Below are positions 6,522-14,112 of a stretch of DNA of 64,000 bases, piece by piece; position 1 is the stretch's first letter; each line of letters opens with the position of its first letter. The translations under genes were made by a program, and so were the position numbers. Origin of the DNA: JBEGHD01 sp049334165 (GTDB lineage: Bacteria > Bacteroidota > Bacteroidia > Flavobacteriales_D > Sanyastnellaceae); the NCBI GenBank assembly GCA_049334165.1, contig JBEGHD010000004.1, one strand, 5' to 3'. The notes under the pieces are model-generated. The model did not search any database, had not been told where the DNA came from, and saw nothing but the letters and a program-made list of their open reading frames with translations.

Positions 6522-8423
6522 ATGGAAAAAGGAACGATTAACGTACAGACGGAAAACATTTTTCCGATCATCAAAAAATTCCTCTACTCCGACCACGAGA
6601 TATTTTTGAGAGAGTTGGTGAGCAACGGAGTGGATGCCTGCCAAAAAGCAAAAACGCTTGGCGACCTTGGAGAACTTAAGCCCGAATCGGAAGACTTTCA
6701 GGTGGAAGTAATCCTTGACAAGGATGCTAAAACCATTACCATCCGTGACAATGGAATCGGGATGACTGAGGAAGAAGTTGAGAAATACATCAACCAAATT
6801 GCATTTTCTGGCGCAGAAGAGTTCGTTCAGAAATACAAAGACGAGGATAAGAAAAACGCCATCATCGGCCACTTTGGACTTGGGTTCTACTCTTCTTTTA
6901 TGGTCTCCGAAAAAGTGGAAATCATCAGCTTGTCGCAAAGAGAAGGCGCAAAAGCCATTCACTGGTCGTGCGATGGATCTCCAAACTACACGATAGACGA
7001 AATTGAAAAAGAGCACAAGGGAACAGACGTGGTGCTGCACATCAATGAAGACTCAGAAGAGTTTTTGGATGAATCGCGCATCAGTGGAATTTTGAACAAA
7101 TACTGTAAGTTCTTGCCGGTTCCTGTGAAGTTTGGAACAAACGAACGCACAGTTAAAGAAAAAGACGAAGAAGGAAAAGAGATTGAAGGCGGTAAAGAAG
7201 AAAAGATTGTTGAAGACAACATCATCAATAACACAACTCCGGCCTGGACAAAGTCTCCAAGCGACCTGACTCAGGAAGACTACGACAGTTTCTATCGCGA
7301 GCTGTACCCAATGAATTTTGAGGACCCGCTCTTCCACATTCACCTAAATGTGGATTACCCTTTCAACCTGACAGGAATTCTGTACTTCCCGAAGCTGAAG
7401 AACAACATTGAAGTTCAGCGGAACAAGATCAACCTCTACAGCAATCAGGTTTTTATCACAGACAATGTAGAGAACATCGTACCTGAATTTTTGACACTGC
7501 TCCACGGTGTTATCGATTCACCAGATATTCCTCTGAACGTTTCGAGATCTTACCTCCAGGAAGATTCTAACGTGAAAAAGATCTCCAGCCACATCACCAA
7601 AAAGGTGGCATCGAAGCTGTCTGAGATGTACCGAAAAGATCGCGAAGACTTCGAAAAGAAATGGGACGACATCGAGATTTTCATTCACTATGGAATGCTT
7701 AGCGATGAGAAATTCTACGAGAAAGCAGAGTCATTCACTCTCTTCAAAAACACTGAGGAAAAGTACTTTACCTTCGATGAATTGAAGGAAAAGATCAAGG
7801 ACACTCAGAAAAATAAAGACGGGAAAACAGTGGTGCTTTACACCAACAACATGGAAGCGCAGCACAGCTACATCGAGACGGCCAAAGAGCGCGGCTATGA
7901 AGTGCTCGTTCTCGAAAGTCCGCTGACGAGCCACTTGATTTCAAAGCTCGAAAGCAAACACAGCGACTTCCAGTTTGCACGAGTTGATGCCGACACTATC
8001 GACAAGTTGATTCAGAAAGAAGACAGCCTTCCATCAAAGCTTTCAGAAGAAGATCAAAACACTTTGAAGCCAGTGCTCGAAAAAGTTGCCGGCAAGGAGA
8101 AGTTTGATGTTCAATTTGAGAGCATGAGCGAGAAGGATGCTCCTATCTTGATTACTCAAAGCGAGTTTATGCGAAGAATGAAAGAGCAGCAAATGGCCGG
8201 AGGTGGCGGAATGCACATGTTTGGTCAGCTTCCTGAAAAATACAACCTCGTGGTAAACTCCAATCACAAGCTCGCTCAAAAAATGTTGAGCGAAAAAGAC
8301 GATGCTAAAAAAGAGCTTTTGGCAAAACAAGCTGTAGATTTGGCACTACTCGCTCAGGGATTGCTCAAAGGAAAAGCGCTCACAGACTTTGTGAAACGCG
8401 AAGCAGAGCAGCTTGCTGAGTAA
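6522..8423 (+). CDS. htpG: Molecular chaperone HtpG (Hsp90)
   Basis: A 633-residue cytosolic Hsp90. The N-terminal GHKL ATPase is intact: the Bergerat-fold helix ELVSNGVDACQKAK with the catalytic Glu/Asn, the IRDNGIGM motif and the lid loop IGHFGLGFYSSF. The middle domain carries the client- and phosphate-contacting Arg region (NVSRSYLQED, then IHYGMLSD). The C-terminal dimerisation part ends with LLAQGLLKGKALTDFVKR. Length is in the normal bacterial range. It is preceded by a possible RpoN promoter and followed after about 30 bases by lemA, though no promoter or terminator is obvious between them. Confidence 0.97.
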   Translation: MEKGTINVQTENIFPIIKKFLYSDHEIFLRELVSNGVDACQKAKTLGDLGELKPESEDFQVEVILDKDAKTITIRDNGIGMTEEEVEKYINQIAFSGAEEFVQKYKDEDKKNAIIGHFGLGFYSSFMVSEKVEIISLSQREGAKAIHWSCDGSPNYTIDEIEKEHKGTDVVLHINEDSEEFLDESRISGILNKYCKFLPVPVKFGTNERTVKEKDEEGKEIEGGKEEKIVEDNIINNTTPAWTKSPSDLTQEDYDSFYRELYPMNFEDPLFHIHLNVDYPFNLTGILYFPKLKNNIEVQRNKINLYSNQVFITDNVENIVPEFLTLLHGVIDSPDIPLNVSRSYLQEDSNVKKISSHITKKVASKLSEMYRKDREDFEKKWDDIEIFIHYGMLSDEKFYEKAESFTLFKNTEEKYFTFDELKEKIKDTQKNKDGKTVVLYTNNMEAQHSYIETAKERGYEVLVLESPLTSHLISKLESKHSDFQFARVDADTIDKLIQKEDSLPSKLSEEDQNTLKPVLEKVAGKEKFDVQFESMSEKDAPILITQSEFMRRMKEQQMAGGGGMHMFGQLPEKYNLVVNSNHKLAQKMLSEKDDAKKELLAKQAVDLALLAQGLLKGKALTDFVKREAEQLAE

Positions 8424-8452
8424 TCAATTGACAAACATTAAAATCAAACAAA

Positions 8453-9034
8453 ATGAATAAAACAGTAGCTGTACTTCTCAGCATTGTAGGAGTAATCGGG
8501 TTGATATTTTTGATCTTTTGGCTCTGGGCAGCCAGCGTGCACGACAGTGCCGTTCAGTACCAGGAACAAGTTGACAAAGAGTGGAACGATGTTCAGGCCA
8601 CCTACCAGCGTAGGGCCGACCTCATTCCAAACCTTGTGAACACCGTGAAAGGTGCTGCAGAGAATGAAAAAGAAATTCTCACCAGAGTAACCGAAGCTCG
8701 TGCTGGCATTGCCGATGCAAAAACTCCTGGAGAAATCGAATCTGTCGGTCGCAAGATCAACTCGACCATCGGGTTGGTTTTTGAACGCTATCCGCAAATT
8801 CGATCCACTGAAAACTTCGCTCAACTTCAATCTCAACTTGAAGGGACAGAGAACAGAATCAACGTGGCCAGGCAGCGATACAACGAGTCGGTGAGCAAGT
8901 ACAACAGCTACATTCGGGGCTACTTTAAGAAAACGGCTCTTTCGTTTACCGAATCTCCTGATGACAACTTCACTACTCGTGAAGGTTTTCAGGCCGATCC
9001 GGGTTCAGAAGATGCTCCCGAAGTGCAGTTTTAA
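8453..9034 (+). CDS. lemA: LemA family protein
   Basis: A 193-residue membrane-anchored protein. Residues ~5-25 form a single N-terminal transmembrane helix, and the remaining part is the long helical bundle of the LemA family, with its hallmark stretch QVDKEWNDVQATYQRRADLIPNLV given here as two overlapping parts: QVDKEWNDVQATYQRR and RRADLIPNLVNTVKGAAE. LemA proteins face the periplasm or outside; their role is not settled. In Bacteroidota lemA is routinely followed by TPM-domain genes, exactly as here (9102 and 9529), pointing to one membrane-associated complex. Confidence 0.93.
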   Translation: MNKTVAVLLSIVGVIGLIFLIFWLWAASVHDSAVQYQEQVDKEWNDVQATYQRRADLIPNLVNTVKGAAENEKEILTRVTEARAGIADAKTPGEIESVGRKINSTIGLVFERYPQIRSTENFAQLQSQLEGTENRINVARQRYNESVSKYNSYIRGYFKKTALSFTESPDDNFTTREGFQADPGSEDAPEVQF

Positions 9035-9048
9035 GTTTTAATAATTCA

Positions 9049-9075
9049 GTGAGGGTAGCCAAAAGCTGCCCTCAC
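9049..9075 (+). terminator. Intercistronic hairpin between lemA and the first TPM gene
   Basis: GTGAGGGTAGC and GCTGCCCTCAC form an 11-bp stem with one G-T wobble and a 5-base loop (CAAAA). The following bases (TTCTTTAC) are only a weak T-tract, so this may be a partial terminator or an mRNA-stabilising element that lowers or separates expression of the TPM genes from lemA. Confidence 0.5.
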
Positions 9076-9101
9076 TTCTTTACACCAAAAACCAACGGAC
9101 T

Positions 9102-9539
9102 ATGAGTGCGAGCAATTTTTTCACTGACGAAGAAGTGAAATCTATAAAAGATGCTATCCGGCAGGCGGAAAACACAACCAGTGGCGAAATCCGACTTCAT
9201 CTGGATAAGCGATGCAAGGAAGATGTTCTCGACCACGCTGCCTTTCTTTTTGAAAAACTGGAAATGCACAAAACTGATAAGCGAAACGGTGTTCTCTTCT
9301 ACCTCGCTTACGAAGATCACAAATTCGCCATTCTCGGTGATGCAGGCATCAACAAGGTTGTTCCAGATCATTTTTGGGACGACATTAAAGACGAAATGGC
9401 AGAGCACTTCAAAAAAGGTGAGTTCACTCAGGGACTCAGCAAAGGAATTGCCCGCGCAGGTGAACAGCTCTCTAAGAATTTCCCGGTGAAAAAAGACGAT
9501 GTTAACGAACTCTCAGACGATATCTCCTATGGCTCTTAA
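9102..9539 (+). CDS. TPM-domain protein (TLP18.3/Psb32/MOLO-1 family), soluble
   Basis: A 145-residue protein consisting of one TPM domain with no signal peptide or TM helix. The family core is visible: TSGEIRLHLDKRC, a DKRNGVLFYLAYEDHKFAILGD strand pair (shown in part), GINKVVPDHFWDDI and the closing LSKGIARAGEQLSKNFP. TPM domains are described as phosphatase-like or chaperone-like modules; the activity here is unknown. It overlaps the start of the next gene by 11 bases, so the two TPM proteins are translationally coupled. Confidence 0.88.
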   Translation: MSASNFFTDEEVKSIKDAIRQAENTTSGEIRLHLDKRCKEDVLDHAAFLFEKLEMHKTDKRNGVLFYLAYEDHKFAILGDAGINKVVPDHFWDDIKDEMAEHFKKGEFTQGLSKGIARAGEQLSKNFPVKKDDVNELSDDISYGS

Positions 9540-10350
9540 AAAACAATTCCACTACATCAGGCTCATTGCACTGGCAATTTTTATAGGGCTATCGCTTAGC
9601 TTGTCAGCCCAGGACTGCCCTCCAAAGAGCACAGGCAAACTTGTTAATGACTTTGCAAACGTTCTTTCCAGTGGCGAAGAGCAGCAGCTCACCAAAAAGC
9701 TCAATAGCTTCGCGAGGGAAACCTCCAACCAGATTGTGATTGTTACTCACCCGGATTTTTGCGGTGACGCACCTTACAACTTTGCGACTGAAATCGGGCA
9801 AAACTGGGGCGTTGGCCAGAAAGATTTGGACAACGGTGTGGTGATCGTTTTCAAACCGAAAACTGCAAGTTCAAAAGGCGAAGTATTCATCTCTCCGGGA
9901 ATGGGGCTCGAAGGTGCAATTCCGGATGCCACGGCAAAAATGATTGTGGACAACGAAATGATTCCGCACTTCAAGCAGAAAAATACCTTCAAAGGTCTTA
10001 ATGCGGGGGCGGACATGGTGATGAAGTTTGCCAAAGGCGAAATTAATTCACAAGCCTACACCGAAAATGTGGGTAAACGTGGTCGTGGAAAAGCCATTTT
10101 TGCCATGTTTTTCATGCTGGCCATTTTTGTTCTTGTCTTTTTGGTTCGCGCCAAAAGAGCACGCAGTTATGCCCGCACCAACGACCTCGGATTCTGGGCT
10201 GCCTTTTGGTTAATCGGCAGCAGCAGTGGCCACGGAGGTTACTACAACAACTTCTCTTCCGGCTCAGGTGGCTTTGGAGGAGGCGGAGGCGGCTTCGGTG
10301 GTTTTGGCGGAGGCGGCTTCGGAGGCGGAGGTGCCGGTGGAAGCTGGTAA
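9529..10350 (+). CDS. TPM-domain membrane protein (YgcG-like) with Gly-rich tail
   Basis: A 273-residue protein with a signal peptide (LIALAIFIGLSLSLSAQ), a periplasmic TPM domain starting at GKLVNDFANVLSSGEEQQL, a transmembrane helix near residues 188-207 (AIFAMFFMLAIFVLVFLV), and a C-terminal tail of GGxGGGG repeats ending in GGAGGSW, the classic YgcG-family end. The ATG at 9529 was chosen because it directly precedes the signal peptide and overlaps the preceding stop; an ATG or alternative codon 30 bases earlier only adds a non-hydrophobic leader. Together with lemA and the soluble TPM gene it forms the standard three-gene cluster. Confidence 0.9.
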   Translation: MALKKQFHYIRLIALAIFIGLSLSLSAQDCPPKSTGKLVNDFANVLSSGEEQQLTKKLNSFARETSNQIVIVTHPDFCGDAPYNFATEIGQNWGVGQKDLDNGVVIVFKPKTASSKGEVFISPGMGLEGAIPDATAKMIVDNEMIPHFKQKNTFKGLNAGADMVMKFAKGEINSQAYTENVGKRGRGKAIFAMFFMLAIFVLVFLVRAKRARSYARTNDLGFWAAFWLIGSSSGHGGYYNNFSSGSGGFGGGGGGFGGFGGGGFGGGGAGGSW

Positions 10351-10430
10351 GTCTCTCTCGATAAAAACAATCACCTGAAAAAATAATTATTAGACTATTA
10401 AATTAATTCCTATTAAAATGCTGCCCTTTT

Positions 10431-10516
10431 GTCTCGACTCCGCTCGACAACCGGCATTCGCGCGTTGGCCGATTCTCGAGCGCTTGTGCTGAGCACAGTC
10501 GAAGTAAAGTCGAGAG
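10431..10516. repeat. Dispersed palindromic repeat, copy 1
   Basis: The segment begins GTCTCGACTCCGCTCGACAA-CCGGC and ends with GTCGAAGTAAAGTCGAGAGA, an inverted repeat of the starting bases, with an internal GTGCTgAGCAC hairpin. The same left end is found at 52231-52255 and the same right end sequence TCGAGAGA at 52303-52310. The rest of the 263-bp gap between the TPM gene and the TerB/DnaJ gene is AT-rich and shows no gene. Confidence 0.75.
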
Positions 10517-10613
10517 ATGTGTGAACGGAGGAATCAAAATGAATTTCAATCGGAATTAAATCGATAATTAGTAAGAGTTAATAAGAGTTTAAAAAGAGGT
10601 TTAGAAAAAACAA

Positions 10614-11381
10614 ATGGCAAAATATGTAAAGTGGATAGGCGGAGCAGTTGGTTGGGCCATGGGTGGACCCATTGGCGCGGCACTGGGGTTTGCTCTTGGC
10701 TACATGTTCGAAGACAATTCACTGGCCGTGAAAGGTCAGCAAGACAGTCGTCAATCCAGAAACTACAGCAGAAATTATCAGCAATATCGTCACAGAACCC
10801 AGCCAGGCGACTTCGCCTCTGCCCTTTTGGTGCTTTCGGCTACCATCATGAAAGCTGATGGCAAAGTGATGAAGTCGGAACTGAACTACGTCCGCGATTT
10901 TTTTGAAAAACAATTTGGACCGGCAATGGCAGCTGAACAGGTTGGTTTGCTTCGCGAAATCCTCAAAAAGCCGATTCAGGAGAGAGCTATTTGCGAGCAG
11001 ATCCGCTACAACATGGAGCACCCGATGCGATTGCAGTTGCTCCACTACCTCTTTGGAATTGCACAGGCAGACGGGAAAGTGGATTCTTCGGAAGCTTCGG
11101 CCATCGAGAGAATTGCCGGTTACCTGGGAATCAGCGCAAAAGATTTTCAATCTATCCAGGCCATGTTTTACAAAGACGTTGGCAACGCCTACAAGGTGCT
11201 CGAGATTGACAGCTCGGCCAGCGACAACGAAGTGAAAAAAGCCTACCGGAAAATGGCGATGAAGTACCACCCAGACAAATTGAAGAACCTGGGCGAAGAG
11301 CACGCCAATGCAGCGAGAGACAAATTTCAAAAAGTCACTGACGCTTACGAAACCATCAAAAAAGAGCGCGGCATTAAATAA
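10614..11381 (+). CDS. TerB and DnaJ (J) domain protein, DjlA-like
   Basis: A 255-residue co-chaperone. The N-terminus is a glycine-zipper membrane segment (residues ~7-30, GGAVGWAMGGPIGAALGFAL), then a low-complexity Arg/Gln/Tyr linker, then a TerB-like helical domain (about 65-175, with acidic DGKVMKSELNYV and ADGKVDSSEAS loops typical of TerB metal sites), and a C-terminal J-domain (about 187-253) with the essential HPD in YHPDKLKNLG. The J-domain stimulates Hsp70 (DnaK). This order matches E. coli DjlA, which sits in the inner membrane. Its own ribosome site precedes the ATG; the gene stands upstream of ybaB. Confidence 0.9.
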   Translation: MAKYVKWIGGAVGWAMGGPIGAALGFALGYMFEDNSLAVKGQQDSRQSRNYSRNYQQYRHRTQPGDFASALLVLSATIMKADGKVMKSELNYVRDFFEKQFGPAMAAEQVGLLREILKKPIQERAICEQIRYNMEHPMRLQLLHYLFGIAQADGKVDSSEASAIERIAGYLGISAKDFQSIQAMFYKDVGNAYKVLEIDSSASDNEVKKAYRKMAMKYHPDKLKNLGEEHANAARDKFQKVTDAYETIKKERGIK

Positions 11382-11425
11382 ACAATTGAAGACTAAAACT
11401 CTTACATCATAAAATCTAAAGATCT

Positions 11426-11713
11426 ATGTTTCAGGACGCACTAAAAAAAATGCAGGCACAGGTAGAAGAGTCTAAAAAGAGACTCGAATCTGTGATTGTG
11501 GAAGGAAAATCAGAAGGCGTTGTGGTTGAAATGACCGGCAACAGAAAAGTTCGCGACATTAAAATTGACGATGAACTTATGGACGACAAAGACAGTCTTC
11601 AGGATCTCCTCCTTGTTGCCACGAACCGAGCACTCGAGGAAGCCGAAAAGGTTTACGAAGCGGAAATGGCTTCTTCAGCGCAAAACATCATGCCCAACTT
11701 CCCGGGAATGTGA
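11426..11713 (+). CDS. YbaB/EbfC family nucleoid-associated protein
   Basis: A 95-residue protein of the YbaB/EbfC family, small DNA-binding dimers that coat the nucleoid. The N-terminal helix (ALKKMQAQVEESKKRLES) and the following beta-sheet with VVVEMTGNRKVRDIKIDDEL match the family, as does the C-terminal helix ATNRALEEAEKVYEAEM. It is often encoded with dnaX and recR, but neither is present here; instead the next gene, 8 bases downstream, encodes 5-formyl-THF cyclo-ligase. Confidence 0.9.
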   Translation: MFQDALKKMQAQVEESKKRLESVIVEGKSEGVVVEMTGNRKVRDIKIDDELMDDKDSLQDLLLVATNRALEEAEKVYEAEMASSAQNIMPNFPGM

Positions 11714-11720
11714 TCTGGCT

Positions 11721-12296
11721 ATGAGCAGGTTTTCGAAAAAAGAACTTCGCAAAGAATACAAAGCAAAAAGACAGGAACTCTCAGACAATGAGCGGGAGAA
11801 ACTGAGCGAGCAAATTGCCGAAAAGCTACTCACCGAATTCGACTGGAAGGACCACTTTGTTCATGTTTTCATTCCCATCGCCAGATTCAACGAAGCCGAC
11901 ACCTGGCCGCTGATCCGCAAGTTTTGGACGATGGCCGGGATCAGAGTTTCCACTTCAGTGACCGACTTTGAAGGCGACACGCTGCGCCACTTCGAAATTT
12001 TCGACACCACCCGATTCAAAAAAAGCTCCTGGGGAATTGACGAACCCGAAGACGGAGAAGAAATCGACCCGAAAGAGATCAACCGGGTTTTGATACCACT
12101 CCTGGCCTTTGACAAACAAGGTTACAGAGTTGGCTACGGCAAAGGCTTTTACGACAAGTTCCTCTCCATGTGCAATCCTAACACCGAACGAATCGGAATT
12201 TCCTTCTTCCCTCCCATCGACCAAATCGAAGATGTTGCCGACCACGATGTGAAGCTGACAAGTTGTGTGACGCCTGACGGGATTTTTAGGTTTTAG
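11721..12296 (+). CDS. 5-formyltetrahydrofolate cyclo-ligase
   Basis: A 191-residue cytosolic enzyme that converts 5-formyl-THF to 5,10-methenyl-THF with ATP. The N-terminal basic helix SKKELRKEYKAKRQELS, the substrate segment FVHVFIPIARFNEADTWPLI and the nucleotide-binding signature GYRVGYGKGFYDKFL (family form GxGxGYYD) are all present, as is the closing HDVKLTSCVTPDGIFRF. The ATG at 11721 was chosen as it starts the conserved helix; the frame is open upstream but overlaps ybaB. Closely spaced after ybaB, so probably co-transcribed. Confidence 0.92.
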   Translation: MSRFSKKELRKEYKAKRQELSDNEREKLSEQIAEKLLTEFDWKDHFVHVFIPIARFNEADTWPLIRKFWTMAGIRVSTSVTDFEGDTLRHFEIFDTTRFKKSSWGIDEPEDGEEIDPKEINRVLIPLLAFDKQGYRVGYGKGFYDKFLSMCNPNTERIGISFFPPIDQIEDVADHDVKLTSCVTPDGIFRF

Positions 12297-12349
12297 GTTC
12301 GTTATCAAAAGTTAATCTTGAAAAAGGAATTCAAGAAAATAGAAACTGC

Positions 12350-12883
12350 TTGTCTGACAAAACATGTTCTAAGTTGAAGGAAGAAGAACTCAGAAACCGA
12401 CTCGTTAAATCAACCGAAAAACTGATCTTACTCTCACAAGACTTGGTGTCCAATTCTTTGTCTGGTAACACCAAATTTCTAATTGAACCAAATGACCGTA
12501 CTGAAAGTGAACATTTGAACGAAAAGGAAATTCAGAAACTCCATGAATTTAATCAGCTGGAAGGACAACTTTTTGACTTTGATGAAACATCCGAATTATT
12601 GGTTGATGAAGGAATAGTTCCACTATGGGTTAATTCCGAAATAGTTCATTCAACAAAAGAAAGAACAGTAGTCAAACTCATTTGTAGCCGAAGGTTACGT
12701 GAGGAGGGAGAATTAAATAATCTGGTAAGTGAATTCCCACCGTTCCAACCCTTGTTTTCATTACCTCCGTGGTTTCAAGTAGGAAAGAAGTTCGACATTA
12801 ATTGGAGACATCAGAAATTTAAACGCTTGTGGTATTCTTTAACATGGAAGCTGAGACATAAGAGTATGCAGCGTCAGCGATAA
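12350..12883 (+). CDS. Orphan hypothetical protein
   Basis: A 177-residue soluble protein with an unusual TTG start (no ATG is available near the beginning of the frame). It has an acidic N-terminal half and a strongly basic, aromatic C-terminus (FKRLWYSLTWKLRHKSMQRQR). No known motif was recognised. It is the first of three unrelated orphan genes (12350-14028) between the folate enzyme and the RNA helicase, in DNA that reads more AT-rich than its flanks. The real start could differ. Confidence 0.5.
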   Translation: MSDKTCSKLKEEELRNRLVKSTEKLILLSQDLVSNSLSGNTKFLIEPNDRTESEHLNEKEIQKLHEFNQLEGQLFDFDETSELLVDEGIVPLWVNSEIVHSTKERTVVKLICSRRLREEGELNNLVSEFPPFQPLFSLPPWFQVGKKFDINWRHQKFKRLWYSLTWKLRHKSMQRQR

Positions 12884-12946
12884 TTATGATTAAACACAAA
12901 CCAATTTTAGCTTTTGCATATTTGTGGTAACTCATCATTTTGAACT

Positions 12947-13375
12947 ATGAAAGATTTCGAATTGAAAAGCGTCATTTCAGAATTAGAAAGGCGAAACGTA
13001 AAAGATGAGGCTTATTTCGGTTTTTATCAATATGGTGGAGCACCAGATGAAAGTTGCATAAAAGCTAATCGAAAGGGACTGGAATTATTTGCAGCTGAAA
13101 TCCTGAAAGCTGCTACTGAATCTTATAACAGAAAGTTTGACAAAGGCAAAGCTGAAACTACAGGGTTGGATCTAGATTGGATAGATGAAAACAGTGATTT
13201 TTTCTTTGACCACGTTGAGTTAACAAATAAGGATAAACAACCAGGAAGTAAATCATTTCCTAAAAATGAAGAAAACTGGAAAGGTAAGATGGTAATGTTT
13301 GGCTTCATCGGAATTGGAATAGGTCTTATTGCACTTGCTATCATTGGGATCGGAACAATTGTGAGTTGGCTCTGA
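12947..13375 (+). CDS. Orphan hypothetical protein with C-terminal membrane anchor
   Basis: A 142-residue protein: residues 1-115 are soluble and acidic (AYFGFYQYGGAPDESCIKAN, LELFAAEILKAATESYN), and residues ~116-141 form a glycine-isoleucine-rich transmembrane helix (VMFGFIGIGIGLIALAIIGIG), so it is probably tail-anchored with most of the protein in the cytoplasm. I do not recognise the family. It sits 63 bases after the preceding orphan gene and its role is unknown; small tail-anchored proteins in such clusters are sometimes immunity proteins, but nothing shows that here. Confidence 0.6.
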   Translation: MKDFELKSVISELERRNVKDEAYFGFYQYGGAPDESCIKANRKGLELFAAEILKAATESYNRKFDKGKAETTGLDLDWIDENSDFFFDHVELTNKDKQPGSKSFPKNEENWKGKMVMFGFIGIGIGLIALAIIGIGTIVSWL

Positions 13376-13458
13376 TAAAGATGATTTAAAATCAAATCAA
13401 AGATTTAAGCATATACTGATTGCCAAACTGATTTACATTTTTGAAAAAACCAGAAACT

Positions 13459-14028
13459 ATGGGAATACTAAATCGAATATTCGGTAAGAACAAGACGGCT
13501 GCGAAACCATCTTTAAAGTATGACGATAAATCTAATCTGGATGAACCCTATGGCATTGATAAAGATCGTGCTCATCAGAGGGCAATTCAACTGATTCCGG
13601 AAGAATTCTTCTGGTCCAATTTTGATGAATTAGCTCCCTTTGGCTCTGATGAGGGTGATATGGCCTTAGCAGAATTCCGAGAGTGGAGAACCAGAAATCC
13701 AAAGTCAGAAACATTGGATTTCTTGAGACTGACAATTGAAAACTTAACTGACAAGGGTTTATCAGATTACAATCAGAAAGTTTTAGATGAATCATCTGTC
13801 TCTCCTCAGGAGGACCTTCATCAAATATTTATTGTTGACACTTCTGTCATCGCCACCGGGTTTGCCCAATTGGTAGATGAAGGAAAAATTGATAACAAGA
13901 ATAAACCAATAGTTGAGTTAGCTTTAAAAAGACAAAAGCTATACGCTACAAAATTCTATGAATGGCAGAACACAGATGAGTATCTGAAAAATCTTGTTGT
14001 TTTAGAAAGAGTTCTGAAAGAGGCATAA
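13459..14028 (+). CDS. YfeS-like hypothetical protein
   Basis: A 189-residue soluble protein. The segment IPEEFFWSNFDELAPFGSDE followed by GDMALAEFREW resembles the conserved core of E. coli YfeS and its relatives, a family with no established function. The ATG at 13459 was preferred to the TTG at 13441, which lies within a T-rich promoter-like stretch (TTACATTTTTG). Third of three orphan genes in this AT-richer segment. Family link is by remembered motif and was not checked by search. Confidence 0.6.
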   Translation: MGILNRIFGKNKTAAKPSLKYDDKSNLDEPYGIDKDRAHQRAIQLIPEEFFWSNFDELAPFGSDEGDMALAEFREWRTRNPKSETLDFLRLTIENLTDKGLSDYNQKVLDESSVSPQEDLHQIFIVDTSVIATGFAQLVDEGKIDNKNKPIVELALKRQKLYATKFYEWQNTDEYLKNLVVLERVLKEA

Positions 14029-14065
14029 AGATAAAATCTTGAATTCATCCCAACCCCAAACTCTT

Positions 14066-14098
14066 TTGTAATTCCTGACCGGGAATAAACTATTTTTG
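14066..14098 (+). promoter_or_regulatory. Candidate sigma-A promoter of the RNA helicase gene
   Basis: TTG (14066-14068), a 22-base spacer, then TAttTTTG (14091-14098), 15 bases before the ATG. Both boxes match the Bacteroidota consensus; the spacer is at the long end. Confidence 0.6.
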
Positions 14099-14112
14099 CA
14101 AAAAATTTCTTC

